A DNA stretch of 64,000 nucleotides from Paenibacillus glycinis (GTDB lineage: Bacteria; Bacillota; Bacilli; Paenibacillales; Paenibacillaceae), in the NCBI RefSeq assembly GCF_009909185.1, contig NZ_JAAAMV010000002.1, forward strand, positions 310,001 to 374,000, written 5' to 3'. The translations under genes and the position numbers were made by a program. Under the pieces are notes generated by a model. It had not been told where the DNA came from. It did not search any database and worked only from the letters and a program-made list of their open reading frames with translations. This document shows, in pieces, positions 8,337 to 16,408 of the stretch. Numbering within the stretch: the first letter of the stretch is position 1; each line of letters begins with the position of its first letter.

Positions 8337-9803
8337 ATGTCCGCTCAACGTTCCACCCCGCCCGTCGTCCCTTTCACGTCGATGCGTCAGCTGGTCGGCC
8401 CGCTTCTCGCCATCATCGTCGGCATTTTCATGGTTATCCTCGACAGCACGGCCGTGAACGTCGCGGTTCCCAAGCTCGTCGACGATTTCCACAGCAAGCT
8501 GGAAACCGTCCAATGGACCATCACCGGCTACGCGCTTGCCCAAGCCGCGGTCATCCCGCTCGCGGGCTGGATCACGGACAAGTTCGGTTCCAAGCAGATT
8601 TTCATCGTCTCGCTCGTGCTGTTCACGCTCGGCTCCGTCTTGTGCGCGACCGCGCAAAGCGTCGACCAGCTCATCCTGTACCGCGTGCTGCAAGGACTCG
8701 GCGGCGGGATGGTGTCCCCGATCGCCTTCGCGATGACGTACCGGTTCAGCCCGCCCGAGAAAGCCGGATCCATCATGGGATTGATGGGCATTCCGATTCT
8801 GCTCGCTCCGGCGCTCGGCCCGATCATCTCCGGCTACCTCGTCGATTACGTCCAATGGGAATGGATCTTCCTCATCAACATTCCGGTCGGGATCCTCGGC
8901 GTCATCCTGTGCGTCCTGCTGCTTCCGAGCCTGCCCAAGAAATCGTCCACTTCCTTGGACATGCTCGGCATCATTCTCGGCCCGCTCGCGTTCTCCGGCC
9001 TGTCCTACGGCCTCAGCGAGGGCTCCACGAGCTGGACCTCCGACAAGACGATCATCGGGCTGATCGTCGGCGCCGTCGCGCTCGCCGCCTTCATCGTCGT
9101 CGAGCTGACCCGCCGGGAAGAACCGCTGCTCGAGCTGCGCGTATTCCGCTCGTCGCTGTTCACCCGGGGGATTCTCATCCAGTGGGTGCTGCAGTTCGTG
9201 ATGTTCGGCATCATCTTCTCCGTGCCGTACTTCATGCAGAAGCTGATGGGCATGTCCGCGTTCAATGCGGGCATGTGGACGTTGCCGCAGGCACTCGCGG
9301 CCGGCATCTTCATGCCGATCGGCGGGCGGCTGTACGACCGGATCGGGGCGAGGCCGCTCGTGCTGGTCGGGCTGACGATCGTCGGCGTCGGCGCGTTCCT
9401 CATCTCCCGCATCGATCCGACGGACACGCCTTGGCAGTTCCTGATCCCGCGCGCGATGCTCGGCATGGGGATGGGGTTGTCCTTCCTGGCGCTGAACACG
9501 CACTTGATCCAGTCGGCGCCGAGCAATCTCGTCAGCCGCGTCACGTCGCTGACGAGCGCGGCGCAGCAGATCATGACGTCGTTCTCGGTCGCGGGCCTCA
9601 CGACCATCATCGCCAACCGCACGGCGCACTACGTGGCGGACGGCGAACAGCCGATGCCGGAGGCGATGACGAACGCGTTCCACGATGCCTACCTCGTGCT
9701 GGTCGGACTCGCCGTCTTCGGCCTGCTGTGCGCCCTGACGCTGAAGCGTCCGAAGACCAACGCCGAGAATGCGCCCGTCGCGCATGCGGTGGATATGGGC
9801 TAA
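8337..9803 (+). CDS. DHA2-family MFS multidrug efflux transporter
   Basis: The 488-residue protein has about 14 hydrophobic segments, the layout of drug:proton antiporters of the EmrB/QacA type. Motif D1-like LDSTAVNVAVP lies in the first membrane segment, a motif A-like stretch GWITDKFGSKQ follows segment 2, and the antiporter motif C appears as PALGPIISGYLV. It is expected to export lipophilic toxic compounds with proton exchange. The start follows AGGAGGCGCTT. No membrane-fusion or TetR/MarR partner is adjacent, so specificity and regulation are unknown. A strong terminator follows. Confidence 0.9.
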   Translation: MSAQRSTPPVVPFTSMRQLVGPLLAIIVGIFMVILDSTAVNVAVPKLVDDFHSKLETVQWTITGYALAQAAVIPLAGWITDKFGSKQIFIVSLVLFTLGSVLCATAQSVDQLILYRVLQGLGGGMVSPIAFAMTYRFSPPEKAGSIMGLMGIPILLAPALGPIISGYLVDYVQWEWIFLINIPVGILGVILCVLLLPSLPKKSSTSLDMLGIILGPLAFSGLSYGLSEGSTSWTSDKTIIGLIVGAVALAAFIVVELTRREEPLLELRVFRSSLFTRGILIQWVLQFVMFGIIFSVPYFMQKLMGMSAFNAGMWTLPQALAAGIFMPIGGRLYDRIGARPLVLVGLTIVGVGAFLISRIDPTDTPWQFLIPRAMLGMGMGLSFLALNTHLIQSAPSNLVSRVTSLTSAAQQIMTSFSVAGLTTIIANRTAHYVADGEQPMPEAMTNAFHDAYLVLVGLAVFGLLCALTLKRPKTNAENAPVAHAVDMG

Positions 9804-9808
9804 TAGCC

Positions 9809-9866
9809 AAACGACGACGTCGAATGGCTCATTAAACGACGGGCGTCGATTGGCGCACTAAACGAC
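9809..9866 (+). repeat. Short imperfect tandem repeat after the MFS gene
   Basis: The motif AAACGAC recurs at 9809, 9834 and 9860, giving two 25-26-bp units that each also carry a CGTCGA-TGGC core, directly before the terminator. Function unknown. Confidence 0.5.
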
Positions 9867-9901
9867 AAAGCGTTCCGGGCCTCCTGCCCGGAACGCTTTT
9901 T
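9867..9901 (+). terminator. Rho-independent terminator
   Basis: A 14-bp perfect stem AAAGCGTTCCGGGC with its complement around CTCCT, with a short T tail. The symmetric A/T flanks would let it work in both directions. Confidence 0.9.
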
Positions 9902-9999
9902 CTGTGCTCGCTCCCGCCCGTGGCCTGTAGCAGAGCTTGCGGCGGCATGCGAGATGCCGCCAATATGCCCATTCGCGATAATCGCTTGCATCGGCATAC

Positions 10000-10041
10000 A
10001 AAAAAGCCATGGTCCCCCGGATCGAGCCGGGCAACCATGGC
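10000..10041 (-). terminator. Rho-independent terminator of the SDR gene
   Basis: The GCCATGGT/ACCATGGC arms with an inner CCCGG/CCGGG stem are followed on the minus strand by six T. Confidence 0.85.
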
Positions 10042-10072
10042 CGCTATCAGCCATTCGAAACAAACGTCGCGC

Positions 10073-10777
10073 TTAAATCTCCATCTCTCGGCCCGCGGAA
10101 TCCACGAAGCCGTGCTGCTTGACCTTCAGCGGACGTACCCGCTCCAGTATGCCGACCAGCTGTTCGGCCGTCTGCGCCGGATCGCCGGGCGCCTGCTCCC
10201 CGCCCATGTCCGTCTTCATCCAGCCTGGATGGATCGCCAGCACTTGAAATCCTTGCGGCTCAAGCTCCTTGCGCAGCTTCTCAGACAGATACGTCAGCGC
10301 CGACTTGGACAAGCCGTACGGGTAATCGCCTGCGTAAACGCCTGCGTACGCGCCGGCTTCGGAGGATATGTTCATAATGGAAGGCATGCTCGCCGTGCGG
10401 AGCATCGGCAGCAGCGCCTGGATCATTTTGATCGGGCCGAACAGATTCGTCTCGAACGATTCCGCCAAATCGTTGAAGGACATCGATTCGATATCGTGAT
10501 CGCGGCCGAGCAGGATGGCGGCATTGTTCACGAGCGCGTCGACGGGCGATCCGCTTTCCGACAATCCGGCAGCCAGCCGCTCGATCGATTCGTCGCTCGT
10601 CACGTCGAGCTCGACGAACGCGATCTGCGCGCGCAGCGAATCGTCCAATTTCCCGTAACGGGCTTCGGCTGCCGCCTTGTCGCGGACGCCCGCGATCACG
10701 TGATGACCGCGCTTCGCGGCAACGACCGCCAGCTCGTAACCCAATCCGCGGCTTGCGCCTGTAATGACAATTCTCAT
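10073..10777 (-). CDS. Short-chain dehydrogenase/reductase (SDR)
   Basis: The 234-residue classical SDR with Rossmann motif TGASRGLG (residues 6-13), structural NNAA (84-87), catalytic Ser138/139 and the YxxxK pair Tyr154/Lys158. It probably uses NAD(P)H to reduce a carbonyl compound or oxidise an alcohol. The nearest well-known relatives are C-factor-like/csgA-type SDRs, but substrate cannot be assigned. It is monocistronic, with a terminator 30 nt after the stop. Confidence 0.85.
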   Translation of the reverse strand: MRIVITGASRGLGYELAVVAAKRGHHVIAGVRDKAAAEARYGKLDDSLRAQIAFVELDVTSDESIERLAAGLSESGSPVDALVNNAAILLGRDHDIESMSFNDLAESFETNLFGPIKMIQALLPMLRTASMPSIMNISSEAGAYAGVYAGDYPYGLSKSALTYLSEKLRKELEPQGFQVLAIHPGWMKTDMGGEQAPGDPAQTAEQLVGILERVRPLKVKQHGFVDSAGREMEI

Positions 10778-11121
10778 GCTTCCATACCCCTCTCCGAAAG
10801 TAGTCCGGTCTTTATTATAACGCTTTCAAGAAGGGGAAAGCCAATCGCGGCCGAGCCGCAGGAATCCCTGCGGGGCGTTGTCGGCCGAATTTCGATCGTC
10901 TTGCGCGCGAAAAGGCGGTATTTGACCGCCGCACGGCGATTCCGCTGCCCGAATCCAAACGTGCCGCGCGGCGCTTCGTTTCCATGCCGAACCGAGTCCG
11001 AAGCGAACTCCCGCCACGTTAGATGAAGGATTCGTAAACGCGTATAAAACGCGTCCGCTTAAGGGCATTCTAGTCTCTGTTGCCAGCAACATCCAGCACA
11101 CCCATAAGAGGAGGTATACAT
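10778..11121. other. Intergenic region without a clear gene
   Basis: This holds the divergent upstream regions of the SDR gene and the small acidic gene. ACGCGT occurs twice (11038-11043 and 11049-11054) around TATAAA, which could be the -10 region of the downstream gene, but no good -35 is visible. I see no further coding region. Confidence 0.4.
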
Positions 11122-11292
11122 ATGAACAATGAAAGCAATCAAACATCGAAAGCCGACGTGCAGTCTTCCGAGCTGAACAAATTGCCGGTTCCGGGCCAAG
11201 ACGACACCGAATTCTCCGCTGAAGAAGCAGCGGAAGCGTTCGAGCAGAACGACTCCGCGAAGCGTTTGCCGCAAAACCACGAGCAAGACTGA
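11122..11292 (+). CDS. Small acidic protein, unknown function
   Basis: The 56-residue product begins MNNESNQTSK, contains EFSAEEAAEAFEQND and ends NHEQD. It is very acidic and hydrophilic, with no hydrophobic segment and no Cys. The excellent AGGAGGT site 8 nt before the ATG and the terminator after it argue that it is translated. It could be a small spore or stress protein, which are commonly of this composition in Bacillales, but I cannot place it in a family. Confidence 0.65.
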   Translation: MNNESNQTSKADVQSSELNKLPVPGQDDTEFSAEEAAEAFEQNDSAKRLPQNHEQD

Positions 11293-11408
11293 CCGGCCGC
11301 TGACGGCGGCAGGCGATGGCATGAACGCCGCCGCCGCTCCAAACGTCGGCTGCCACGGCATGGCCGCGAACATGCGCGTCGCCTTGCGCAGTCGCGCGAC
11401 CGGCAACG

Positions 11409-11439
11409 AAGAAGCCTCCCGGAATCCGAGAGGCTTCTT
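11409..11439. terminator. Bidirectional terminator hairpin
   Basis: The perfect 10-bp stem AAGAAGCCTC/GAGGCTTCTT lies between two convergent genes; its A/T-rich ends can serve both strands. Confidence 0.7.
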
Positions 11440-11471
11440 CGCGCGGTTCAGGCCGTTTCCGGCGGGCACGC

Positions 11472-12017
11472 TTACGCTGATCTCATCGCATGCAGCATGG
11501 CTTGCAGCTTCAGGACCGTGTTCCAATTGCGCGTCGTCACGCCGTCGCCGAGCTTGCCGAGATTCGCCGCCAGCTTGGAGTCGCGCATGCCCTCCGGGTA
11601 ATGGCAATACACGGCGGTGCCGTCGATATGATAGCGATCCAGCTCCGAGATGCCGACATCCAGCTTCCCGATCTGCTGCGGCGTCAACGGCTCCCGGAGC
11701 ACCGACAGGTGGACGCTCTTTCCTTCTTCCTTCGCCTCGTCGGCATACGGGCAGCCCGCCACGATCGCGTCCAGCTCGGCGTCCGTCCGAACCATCACCT
11801 TGGCGGCAATGCCGGATATCCGCAGGATCGCCTGCTCGATCTCGCTCTCGGCCGTCGCTTGGTCCAGCGCCGATTGAAAAACGATGTTGCCGCTCTGGAT
11901 ATACGTCTGCACCCGGCCGAGGCCGATGGTTTCCAGCTCGCGCCTCAGCTCCGCCATGGGCAGCTTGTTGTTGCCGCCGACATTAATGCCTCTGATAAGC
12001 GCCGCGTAATTCGTCAT
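11472..12017 (-). CDS. DUF1697 domain protein
   Basis: A 181-residue cytosolic protein covering the whole DUF1697 family length. The signature start YAALIRGINVGGNNKLPMAEL and the following TYIQSGNIVFQS are diagnostic. No biochemical role is established for the family. The start ATG at 12017 gives the conserved N-terminus at once. It converges with the small acidic gene and shares the hairpin terminator with it. Confidence 0.9.
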   Translation of the reverse strand: MTNYAALIRGINVGGNNKLPMAELRRELETIGLGRVQTYIQSGNIVFQSALDQATAESEIEQAILRISGIAAKVMVRTDAELDAIVAGCPYADEAKEEGKSVHLSVLREPLTPQQIGKLDVGISELDRYHIDGTAVYCHYPEGMRDSKLAANLGKLGDGVTTRNWNTVLKLQAMLHAMRSA

Positions 12018-12090
12018 GCCCGATCCACTCCATCCATCCGATTGCTTCCACTATACCCAATGCGCCGTCGGATGACAACGGCAGCCCGCA

Positions 12091-13086
12091 TTACGCCCGG
12101 TGCGCGTAGCCTTTCGTCCGCGCTTGGGGATGCCGCTTCAGGCGCCTCAGCCGCTTAGCGAGCTCGGGCAGCGCCACGCCGAACAGCACCAGCGCGACGC
12201 CGGCCCACTGCAGGAGGCTGACGTTCTCGTGCAGCACGACCGCCGACAGCATGACGGCCACGGGAAGCTCGGACGCGCCGAGAATCGTGGCCATCCCCTC
12301 GCCGATATGCGGCACGCCGGCCGCGAACAGCACGGGCGGGATAAAGGCGCCGAACAAGCCGAGCAGGAAACCGAACAGCAGCAGATGGCCTAGCAGCAGG
12401 CCGTTGATCAGAAACGCCGGCGGGAACAGCGCGAATACCAGCACGAGGCCGCCGGTAATCATCCAGGCGCTGCGGTAGGCCGGCTCCGCGGAAGGCACGG
12501 CTTTGCCGCTGAACAGGACGAACAAGGAATAGCTGACGGCCGCCAGCAGTCCCAACGCGACGCCGAGCAGATCGAAATTCGACAAGCCCTGGTCCAGTAT
12601 CCCGGCCGCCAGCAGCGTTCCGCCGAACAACACGCCGAGCGTGGCCAGCATCATGCCGCTCGGCCGTTTGCGCATGCGAATCGCATGGATCAGCACGCCC
12701 ATCCACGTGAATTGAAAGAGCAGAATGATCGCGAGCGAATTCGGAATGTAGCGCAGCGATTGATAGTAGAGCAGACCGGTCAAAGCCGTCGGCATCCCGG
12801 CCGCCATGAGCATCAGCCGCTGCTTCCAGCTCAAGCCCGTGCGCGCCGGCACCGCAGCCGAGGCTGCATTTGCGCCTCGGGAATCGGTTTCTCCGCGTTG
12901 CGGCGGCTTGCGCATTGCCCGGATTTTCGTGTACAGCGCCAGCAGCCAGGAGAGCACGAAGCCCACCAGCAATTGCGAGCCGACCACCTCGCCCAATTGA
13001 TAGCCCTCGCCGTAGGCTTTGACGACGATCGTCGATAGGATGCCGTAGCTGACGGCACCCATCAGAACAGCGACTGCGTATTTCAT
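12091..13086 (-). CDS. EamA/DMT-family transporter under riboswitch control
   Basis: The 331-residue protein has about ten hydrophobic segments in two five-segment halves, the drug/metabolite transporter (EamA) layout; members usually export amino acids, nucleobases or other metabolites. I start it at the ATG at 13086; a longer reading to 13146 adds 20 unrelated residues and runs into the leader terminator region. It is preceded by a 200-nt leader with a purine-riboswitch aptamer and a terminator, so its substrate is likely linked to purine (guanine-like) excess. That link is inference. Confidence 0.9.
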   Translation of the reverse strand: MKYAVAVLMGAVSYGILSTIVVKAYGEGYQLGEVVGSQLLVGFVLSWLLALYTKIRAMRKPPQRGETDSRGANAASAAVPARTGLSWKQRLMLMAAGMPTALTGLLYYQSLRYIPNSLAIILLFQFTWMGVLIHAIRMRKRPSGMMLATLGVLFGGTLLAAGILDQGLSNFDLLGVALGLLAAVSYSLFVLFSGKAVPSAEPAYRSAWMITGGLVLVFALFPPAFLINGLLLGHLLLFGFLLGLFGAFIPPVLFAAGVPHIGEGMATILGASELPVAVMLSAVVLHENVSLLQWAGVALVLFGVALPELAKRLRRLKRHPQARTKGYAHRA

Positions 13087-13148
13087 CTCTATGTTGTCCC
13101 CTTCCCGAGCTGAGCAGTCCGATGGTTGCGGAGGGCATGCGAACACGC

Positions 13149-13214
13149 AAAAAACTTCCTAACCGCAAATATGGAATCATCCGGGGATCATTCCATATTC
13201 GTAGTTAGGAAGTT
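13149..13214 (-). terminator. Conditional terminator (riboswitch expression platform)
   Basis: A long hairpin: outer arms AACTTCCTAAC/GTTAGGAAGTT (11 bp, 13204-13214 with 13153-13163) enclose an inner 10-bp stem AATATGGAAT/ATTCCATATT, and six T follow the outer stem directly. The 5' arm is also the P3 3' strand and J3/1 of the upstream aptamer, so the two structures exclude each other. Confidence 0.85.
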
Positions 13215-13260
13215 ACGGCTTCCTGTAGAAACCCCCGCCCTGTTGCGAGGCTATACGAAT
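13197..13260 (-). promoter_or_regulatory. Purine riboswitch aptamer, guanine class
   Basis: P1 is ATTCGTA/TACGAAT (13254-13260 with 13197-13203). P2 is CCTCGC/GCGGGG with loop AACAGG, which keeps the GG for loop-loop pairing. J2/3 is GTTTCTAC, with U51 equivalent at 13227. P3 is AGGAAG/CTTCCT with loop CCGTAA, which keeps the paired CC. J3/1 is AACTA, with the specificity base C74 equivalent at 13204. C at this position predicts guanine or hypoxanthine binding, not adenine. Deviations from the usual core are TAG instead of TAA in J1/2 and A instead of C after TCTAC. Confidence 0.88.
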
Positions 13261-13293
13261 CGTTGTTCATACCGCTATAATGCTCTCTTACGA

Positions 13294-13322
13294 ATGTTAC
13301 ATGACAAGTGAGTTCTTGTCAA
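13294..13322 (-). promoter_or_regulatory. Sigma-A promoter of the riboswitch-EamA transcript
   Basis: A perfect -35 TTGACA (13317-13322), a 17-bp spacer and -10 TAACAT (13294-13299) place the transcript start near 13287, about 27 nt before the aptamer. Confidence 0.8.
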
Positions 13323-13345
13323 TCGCCGTTTACGCCCAATCTTGG

Positions 13346-14458
13346 TTAATCCAGCTTGCCGTAGTCGCTTCGCATGATCGTTCGGACATGCCCGGCCCAT
13401 AACCCGTTCGCCGGACAATACTTGCGCGCGACCTTTTCGATCGTCGTCAGGCCCCGCTCCACGTAATTGTCGTTGATGAGTTGTCCGAATTTCCGGATGC
13501 TGTCCCCTTTGGTTTTGAAGCTGAAGGCCATTTTATGGGCATTTCCGGTCGTCGCGTTGAGACCGAACAGGTTGTTCTTGGTCCGGGATAGCGTGCTCTT
13601 GCCGTTGCCGCTTTCGAGCTTCATGACCGCGATCGTGAAGAAAGCGTTGATGCCGTATTTTTCTTCGACGCCCAGAATGACGTCCTCGAGTCCCAATCCC
13701 GAGAGCTTGGTGCCCTTCAGCAGCATGGCGACATGCTCCTTCGTCATGCCCGAAGCGGACATCACCTTGGAAGTCGGCTTGACGGGGTTGCCGGCTTTCG
13801 ACGGCTTCGCCGGCAAGGCGATCGCTTCGCCCGAAGCGGCGGTTTTGGCCTGCAGTTTCGGTTGGGGCGCTTGATTGGCTTGCATCGGAAAAGCGGCGGA
13901 GGCGGAGGCGGAAGCGGACAATATCGAGACCGGAGAGTCGGGCCGGGTCGTCTTCGCGGTCGGCGCCGGATCCGCCGCTTCGGCATAACGGCCGTTCACG
14001 TAGCCGCCGTCCTTCATCGACAGCCAGCCGGACGGGGTGACTTGCTGCACCTGCAGGAGCGTGCCCTGTTCCACGACGCGGAGAATATCGGCGTCGGCGC
14101 TCGGCAAAGCGCGAACGTTGAGATAAAAGGAGGTTACTTTATATGTATGTAAAGGCGTTTCGATCGGAGGGGAGACGGTCTTGGTCTTCGCGGGAACGGC
14201 TGCGGCCGTGACGGGAGGCGCTTTGGGGATGACGGTGGCGGGCTGAAATTCGGATTTCGGCTGCGCCTGCGCTATCGGCGCCGGCTGGGGAAGCGCAGAG
14301 GCGACCGGCAGTTGGCCGTGCCACCGGGGAAGCGCGAAATCGGACGAACTTTTATTCCAAACGCTTGCCGGAAGATTGAACGAAACGAACAAGGACGCGA
14401 GCAGCGCCGCGCAAATCGTCATATAAGCCACTACATTCCACTGGATACTCCGAGACAT
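13346..14458 (-). CDS. Membrane-anchored SH3-domain/N-acetylglucosaminidase
   Basis: The 370-residue protein has an N-terminal membrane segment (about residues 10-28), a Pro/Ala/Lys-rich linker, a bacterial SH3 domain (about 100-160: SFYLNVRALPSADADILRVV), a second Ser/Ala/Pro-rich linker, and a C-terminal glucosaminidase domain of the LytG/GH73-like type with the catalytic-Glu region AVMKLESGNG. It is expected to cleave peptidoglycan glycan strands outside the membrane. The ATG at 14458 follows AAGAGGTG; the extra 27 residues upstream are not hydrophobic-signal like. Confidence 0.85.
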   Translation of the reverse strand: MSRSIQWNVVAYMTICAALLASLFVSFNLPASVWNKSSSDFALPRWHGQLPVASALPQPAPIAQAQPKSEFQPATVIPKAPPVTAAAVPAKTKTVSPPIETPLHTYKVTSFYLNVRALPSADADILRVVEQGTLLQVQQVTPSGWLSMKDGGYVNGRYAEAADPAPTAKTTRPDSPVSILSASASASAAFPMQANQAPQPKLQAKTAASGEAIALPAKPSKAGNPVKPTSKVMSASGMTKEHVAMLLKGTKLSGLGLEDVILGVEEKYGINAFFTIAVMKLESGNGKSTLSRTKNNLFGLNATTGNAHKMAFSFKTKGDSIRKFGQLINDNYVERGLTTIEKVARKYCPANGLWAGHVRTIMRSDYGKLD

Positions 14459-14596
14459 GGATACACCTCTTCCTTGGATTTTTAGGGCCTTTCCGATATG
14501 AGTTAGATTGTAAAGGCTGTCTAATGAAAAGCATGTCAAAGCGTCTGTGAAAAACTTATGAACTTTTGTCGATGGACATTCCTCTTCTGGCGAAAC

Positions 14597-14623
14597 AAAA
14601 AGAAGCCTGATCGCTCAGGCTTC
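14597..14623 (-). terminator. Rho-independent terminator of the DUF2203 gene
   Basis: The 9-bp stem GAAGCCTGA/TCAGGCTTC with a 4-nt loop is followed by a minus-strand T run. Confidence 0.85.
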
Positions 14624-14661
14624 CCGAATGAGAATTTTCCAATCTTTTATCGGAACCGCGA

Positions 14662-15093
14662 TTATTCCGCCAAACCCGCGTCAGGGTAGCGTTTGCGGCC
14701 TTTGTACCCGTCGTCGTAACCGTGATAATACGCCGCTTGCTCCTCGCCTTGCTTCCAGCAGATTAGAATTTCCTCACCATTCAATACGGAAGGAAAATCG
14801 ATCAGGCCGGGATTGATCATTTTGAGCAAAACGCCCTTGCGTTCGAAGTTGCCGACCGCGAGCTCCACTTCCATCCGCATGAACTCCAGCTGGCTTTCCA
14901 GCTCGAAGAACGGATCGTCCGTCCCGTTGTCCGCGGGAAGGGTTCCTTCCCTATGCTTCTTCGTCAATTGATGCAGCAGCTCGAATTTCATTTCGAATTG
15001 CTGCGTCAGCAGCTGCAGCTTGAACAGGTCCTCCTGCAGCTCGGGAAGCATCGCGTTGGCTTCCTCCAATGTAAACGTAACGACTGGCTTCAT
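14662..15093 (-). CDS. DUF2203 domain protein
   Basis: The 143-residue cytosolic protein matches DUF2203: the start VTFTLEEANAMLPELQEDLFKLQLL, a central coiled-coil helix pair, the motif GVLLKMINPGLIDFPS and a C-terminal ICWKQGEEQAAYYHGYDDGYKGRK. The family has no known function; its members are small and acidic/helical. The ATG at 15093 is preceded by AGGAG at about 11 nt. A GTG three codons earlier overlaps the ribosome binding site and is unlikely. Confidence 0.85.
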   Translation of the reverse strand: MKPVVTFTLEEANAMLPELQEDLFKLQLLTQQFEMKFELLHQLTKKHREGTLPADNGTDDPFFELESQLEFMRMEVELAVGNFERKGVLLKMINPGLIDFPSVLNGEEILICWKQGEEQAAYYHGYDDGYKGRKRYPDAGLAE

Positions 15094-15193
15094 GCGACAA
15101 TCCACTCCTTAGAGCCAGTTTACTGCATCTCGCGAAAAAATGCCATTTGCCATGGCCGCTCGACTCCGCGGGGCCTCCGCCGCCGACAAAAAG

Positions 15194-15225
15194 AAAAAGC
15201 CGGCGCTCCCCATCGAGCTCCGGCT
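15194..15225 (-). terminator. Rho-independent terminator
   Basis: An AGCCGG-x-GCTC stem with its complement (one mismatch) is followed by a minus-strand T-rich run. It lies 24 nt after the oxidoreductase stop. Confidence 0.75.
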
Positions 15226-15248
15226 CCGTTCGTTCGCGCAGCGTGTGG

Positions 15249-16220
15249 TCAGACCGTCGCCAATGGCGCGTAGCCCGCCGCTTCGTAGATCATTTCCGAC
15301 AGCTTGACCACTTTCAGGGCAAACTCGCCCGGCACCAGCACTTCATGACGCCCCAGGATGGCATCGACGAAGCTCTTGTCCTGGTTCGTGGTCGCCTGCG
15401 GCAGCTCCGGAACCGTCGGCTCCTGCTTCCAGCGGCGCAGCGTGATTTTGCCGTTATCATAGAAGATGCCGCCCGTCTCGCCGCAGAAGACGAACGTCTC
15501 GTGCCAGCAAGGCGCATTGCCGACCAGGTTAAGTCCCGCTACCGCGCCTTCCGCGAACCGGATCGACGTGAACGTGTCGATCTCGACCGGCGTGCCGTGC
15601 ATATGCAGCTGCGGCTTCACTTCGACCGGCGTCAAGCCCGTCGTCCAGAGGAGCACGTCGATGATGTGGCTGCCGGAATCCATCAGGAACCCGCCTCCGG
15701 ACAAGGCCGGATCCTGGCGCCACGAACCGCTCGTGCCGGGCTTCCATTCTTGATAGAGCGATGCCGTGACCGACGTCAGCTTGCCGATTTCGCCGCTCGC
15801 GATCGCGTCCCGGATATACAGGAATTCCGGCTGGAAATGGCGCTGGTACGATACCTGCAGCAATTTGCCCGCTTGTTCCGCGATCTGGATCAGCTGGCCC
15901 GCTTCGACGGACGAACAGGTCATCGGCTTCTCCAGCATGACATGCAGCCCTTTGCGCAGGGCGGCGCTCGCTTGTTCGAAGTGCAGCGTGTGCGGCGAGC
16001 AGATGATCACGGCGTCCGCTTCGCCGCTATCCAGCAAGTCCCGGTAATCCGTGAAGGTCTTGACGCCGTCCAGCCCGTGCTCGGCGATGAATTTGTCCCG
16101 ATTGTCCGTGCTCGTGTCCGCCAGGGCCGTGATCGCCGCTTCCGGGAGCTCCCGGAGCTGGCGCGCGTGCCAGCCTGCGATTCCGCCCGTACCGATAATG
16201 CCAATGCGAATTGCGTCCAA
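15249..16220 (-). CDS. Gfo/Idh/MocA family oxidoreductase
   Basis: The 323-residue NAD(P)-dependent dehydrogenase has the Rossmann motif GIIGTGGIAGWHA near its N-terminus and the family motif LEKP around residue 95, followed by the C-terminal alpha/beta substrate domain. Members oxidise or epimerise sugars and inositols; the substrate here is unknown. I take the TTG at 16220 (LDAIRIG, read as Met) because GGGAGG lies 8 nt upstream. An in-frame ATG 44 codons earlier would add an unrelated N-terminus. It is monocistronic with its own promoter and terminator. Confidence 0.88.
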   Translation of the reverse strand: MDAIRIGIIGTGGIAGWHARQLRELPEAAITALADTSTDNRDKFIAEHGLDGVKTFTDYRDLLDSGEADAVIICSPHTLHFEQASAALRKGLHVMLEKPMTCSSVEAGQLIQIAEQAGKLLQVSYQRHFQPEFLYIRDAIASGEIGKLTSVTASLYQEWKPGTSGSWRQDPALSGGGFLMDSGSHIIDVLLWTTGLTPVEVKPQLHMHGTPVEIDTFTSIRFAEGAVAGLNLVGNAPCWHETFVFCGETGGIFYDNGKITLRRWKQEPTVPELPQATTNQDKSFVDAILGRHEVLVPGEFALKVVKLSEMIYEAAGYAPLATV

Positions 16221-16260
16221 CTGCTTCGCCTCCCGATGATAAATGGCTCTTTCTTCATTA

Positions 16261-16289
16261 AAATTAGCATACCTTGCAAGCGCGACCAA
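16261..16289 (-). promoter_or_regulatory. Candidate promoter of the Gfo/Idh/MocA gene
   Basis: TTGGTC and TAATTT on the minus strand are separated by 17 bp, with TGC directly before the -10 (extended -10 type), about 40 nt before the TTG start. Confidence 0.55.
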
Positions 16290-16408
16290 TCCAAAATTAC
16301 GCCAATCTGCGGAATCCGGGATGAAATGTTTGCTCGGCGGCAATGTAGGCAATGATAAACGGGAACCACGAATTCACGAAAGCTGCATACAGGAGGATGA
16401 TAACGACC

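Noticed and set aside
15249..16352. The longer ATG-start version of the Gfo/Idh/MocA protein
   Set aside because: The extra 44 residues show no Rossmann features and overlap the promoter; TTG at 16220 has the ribosome binding site.
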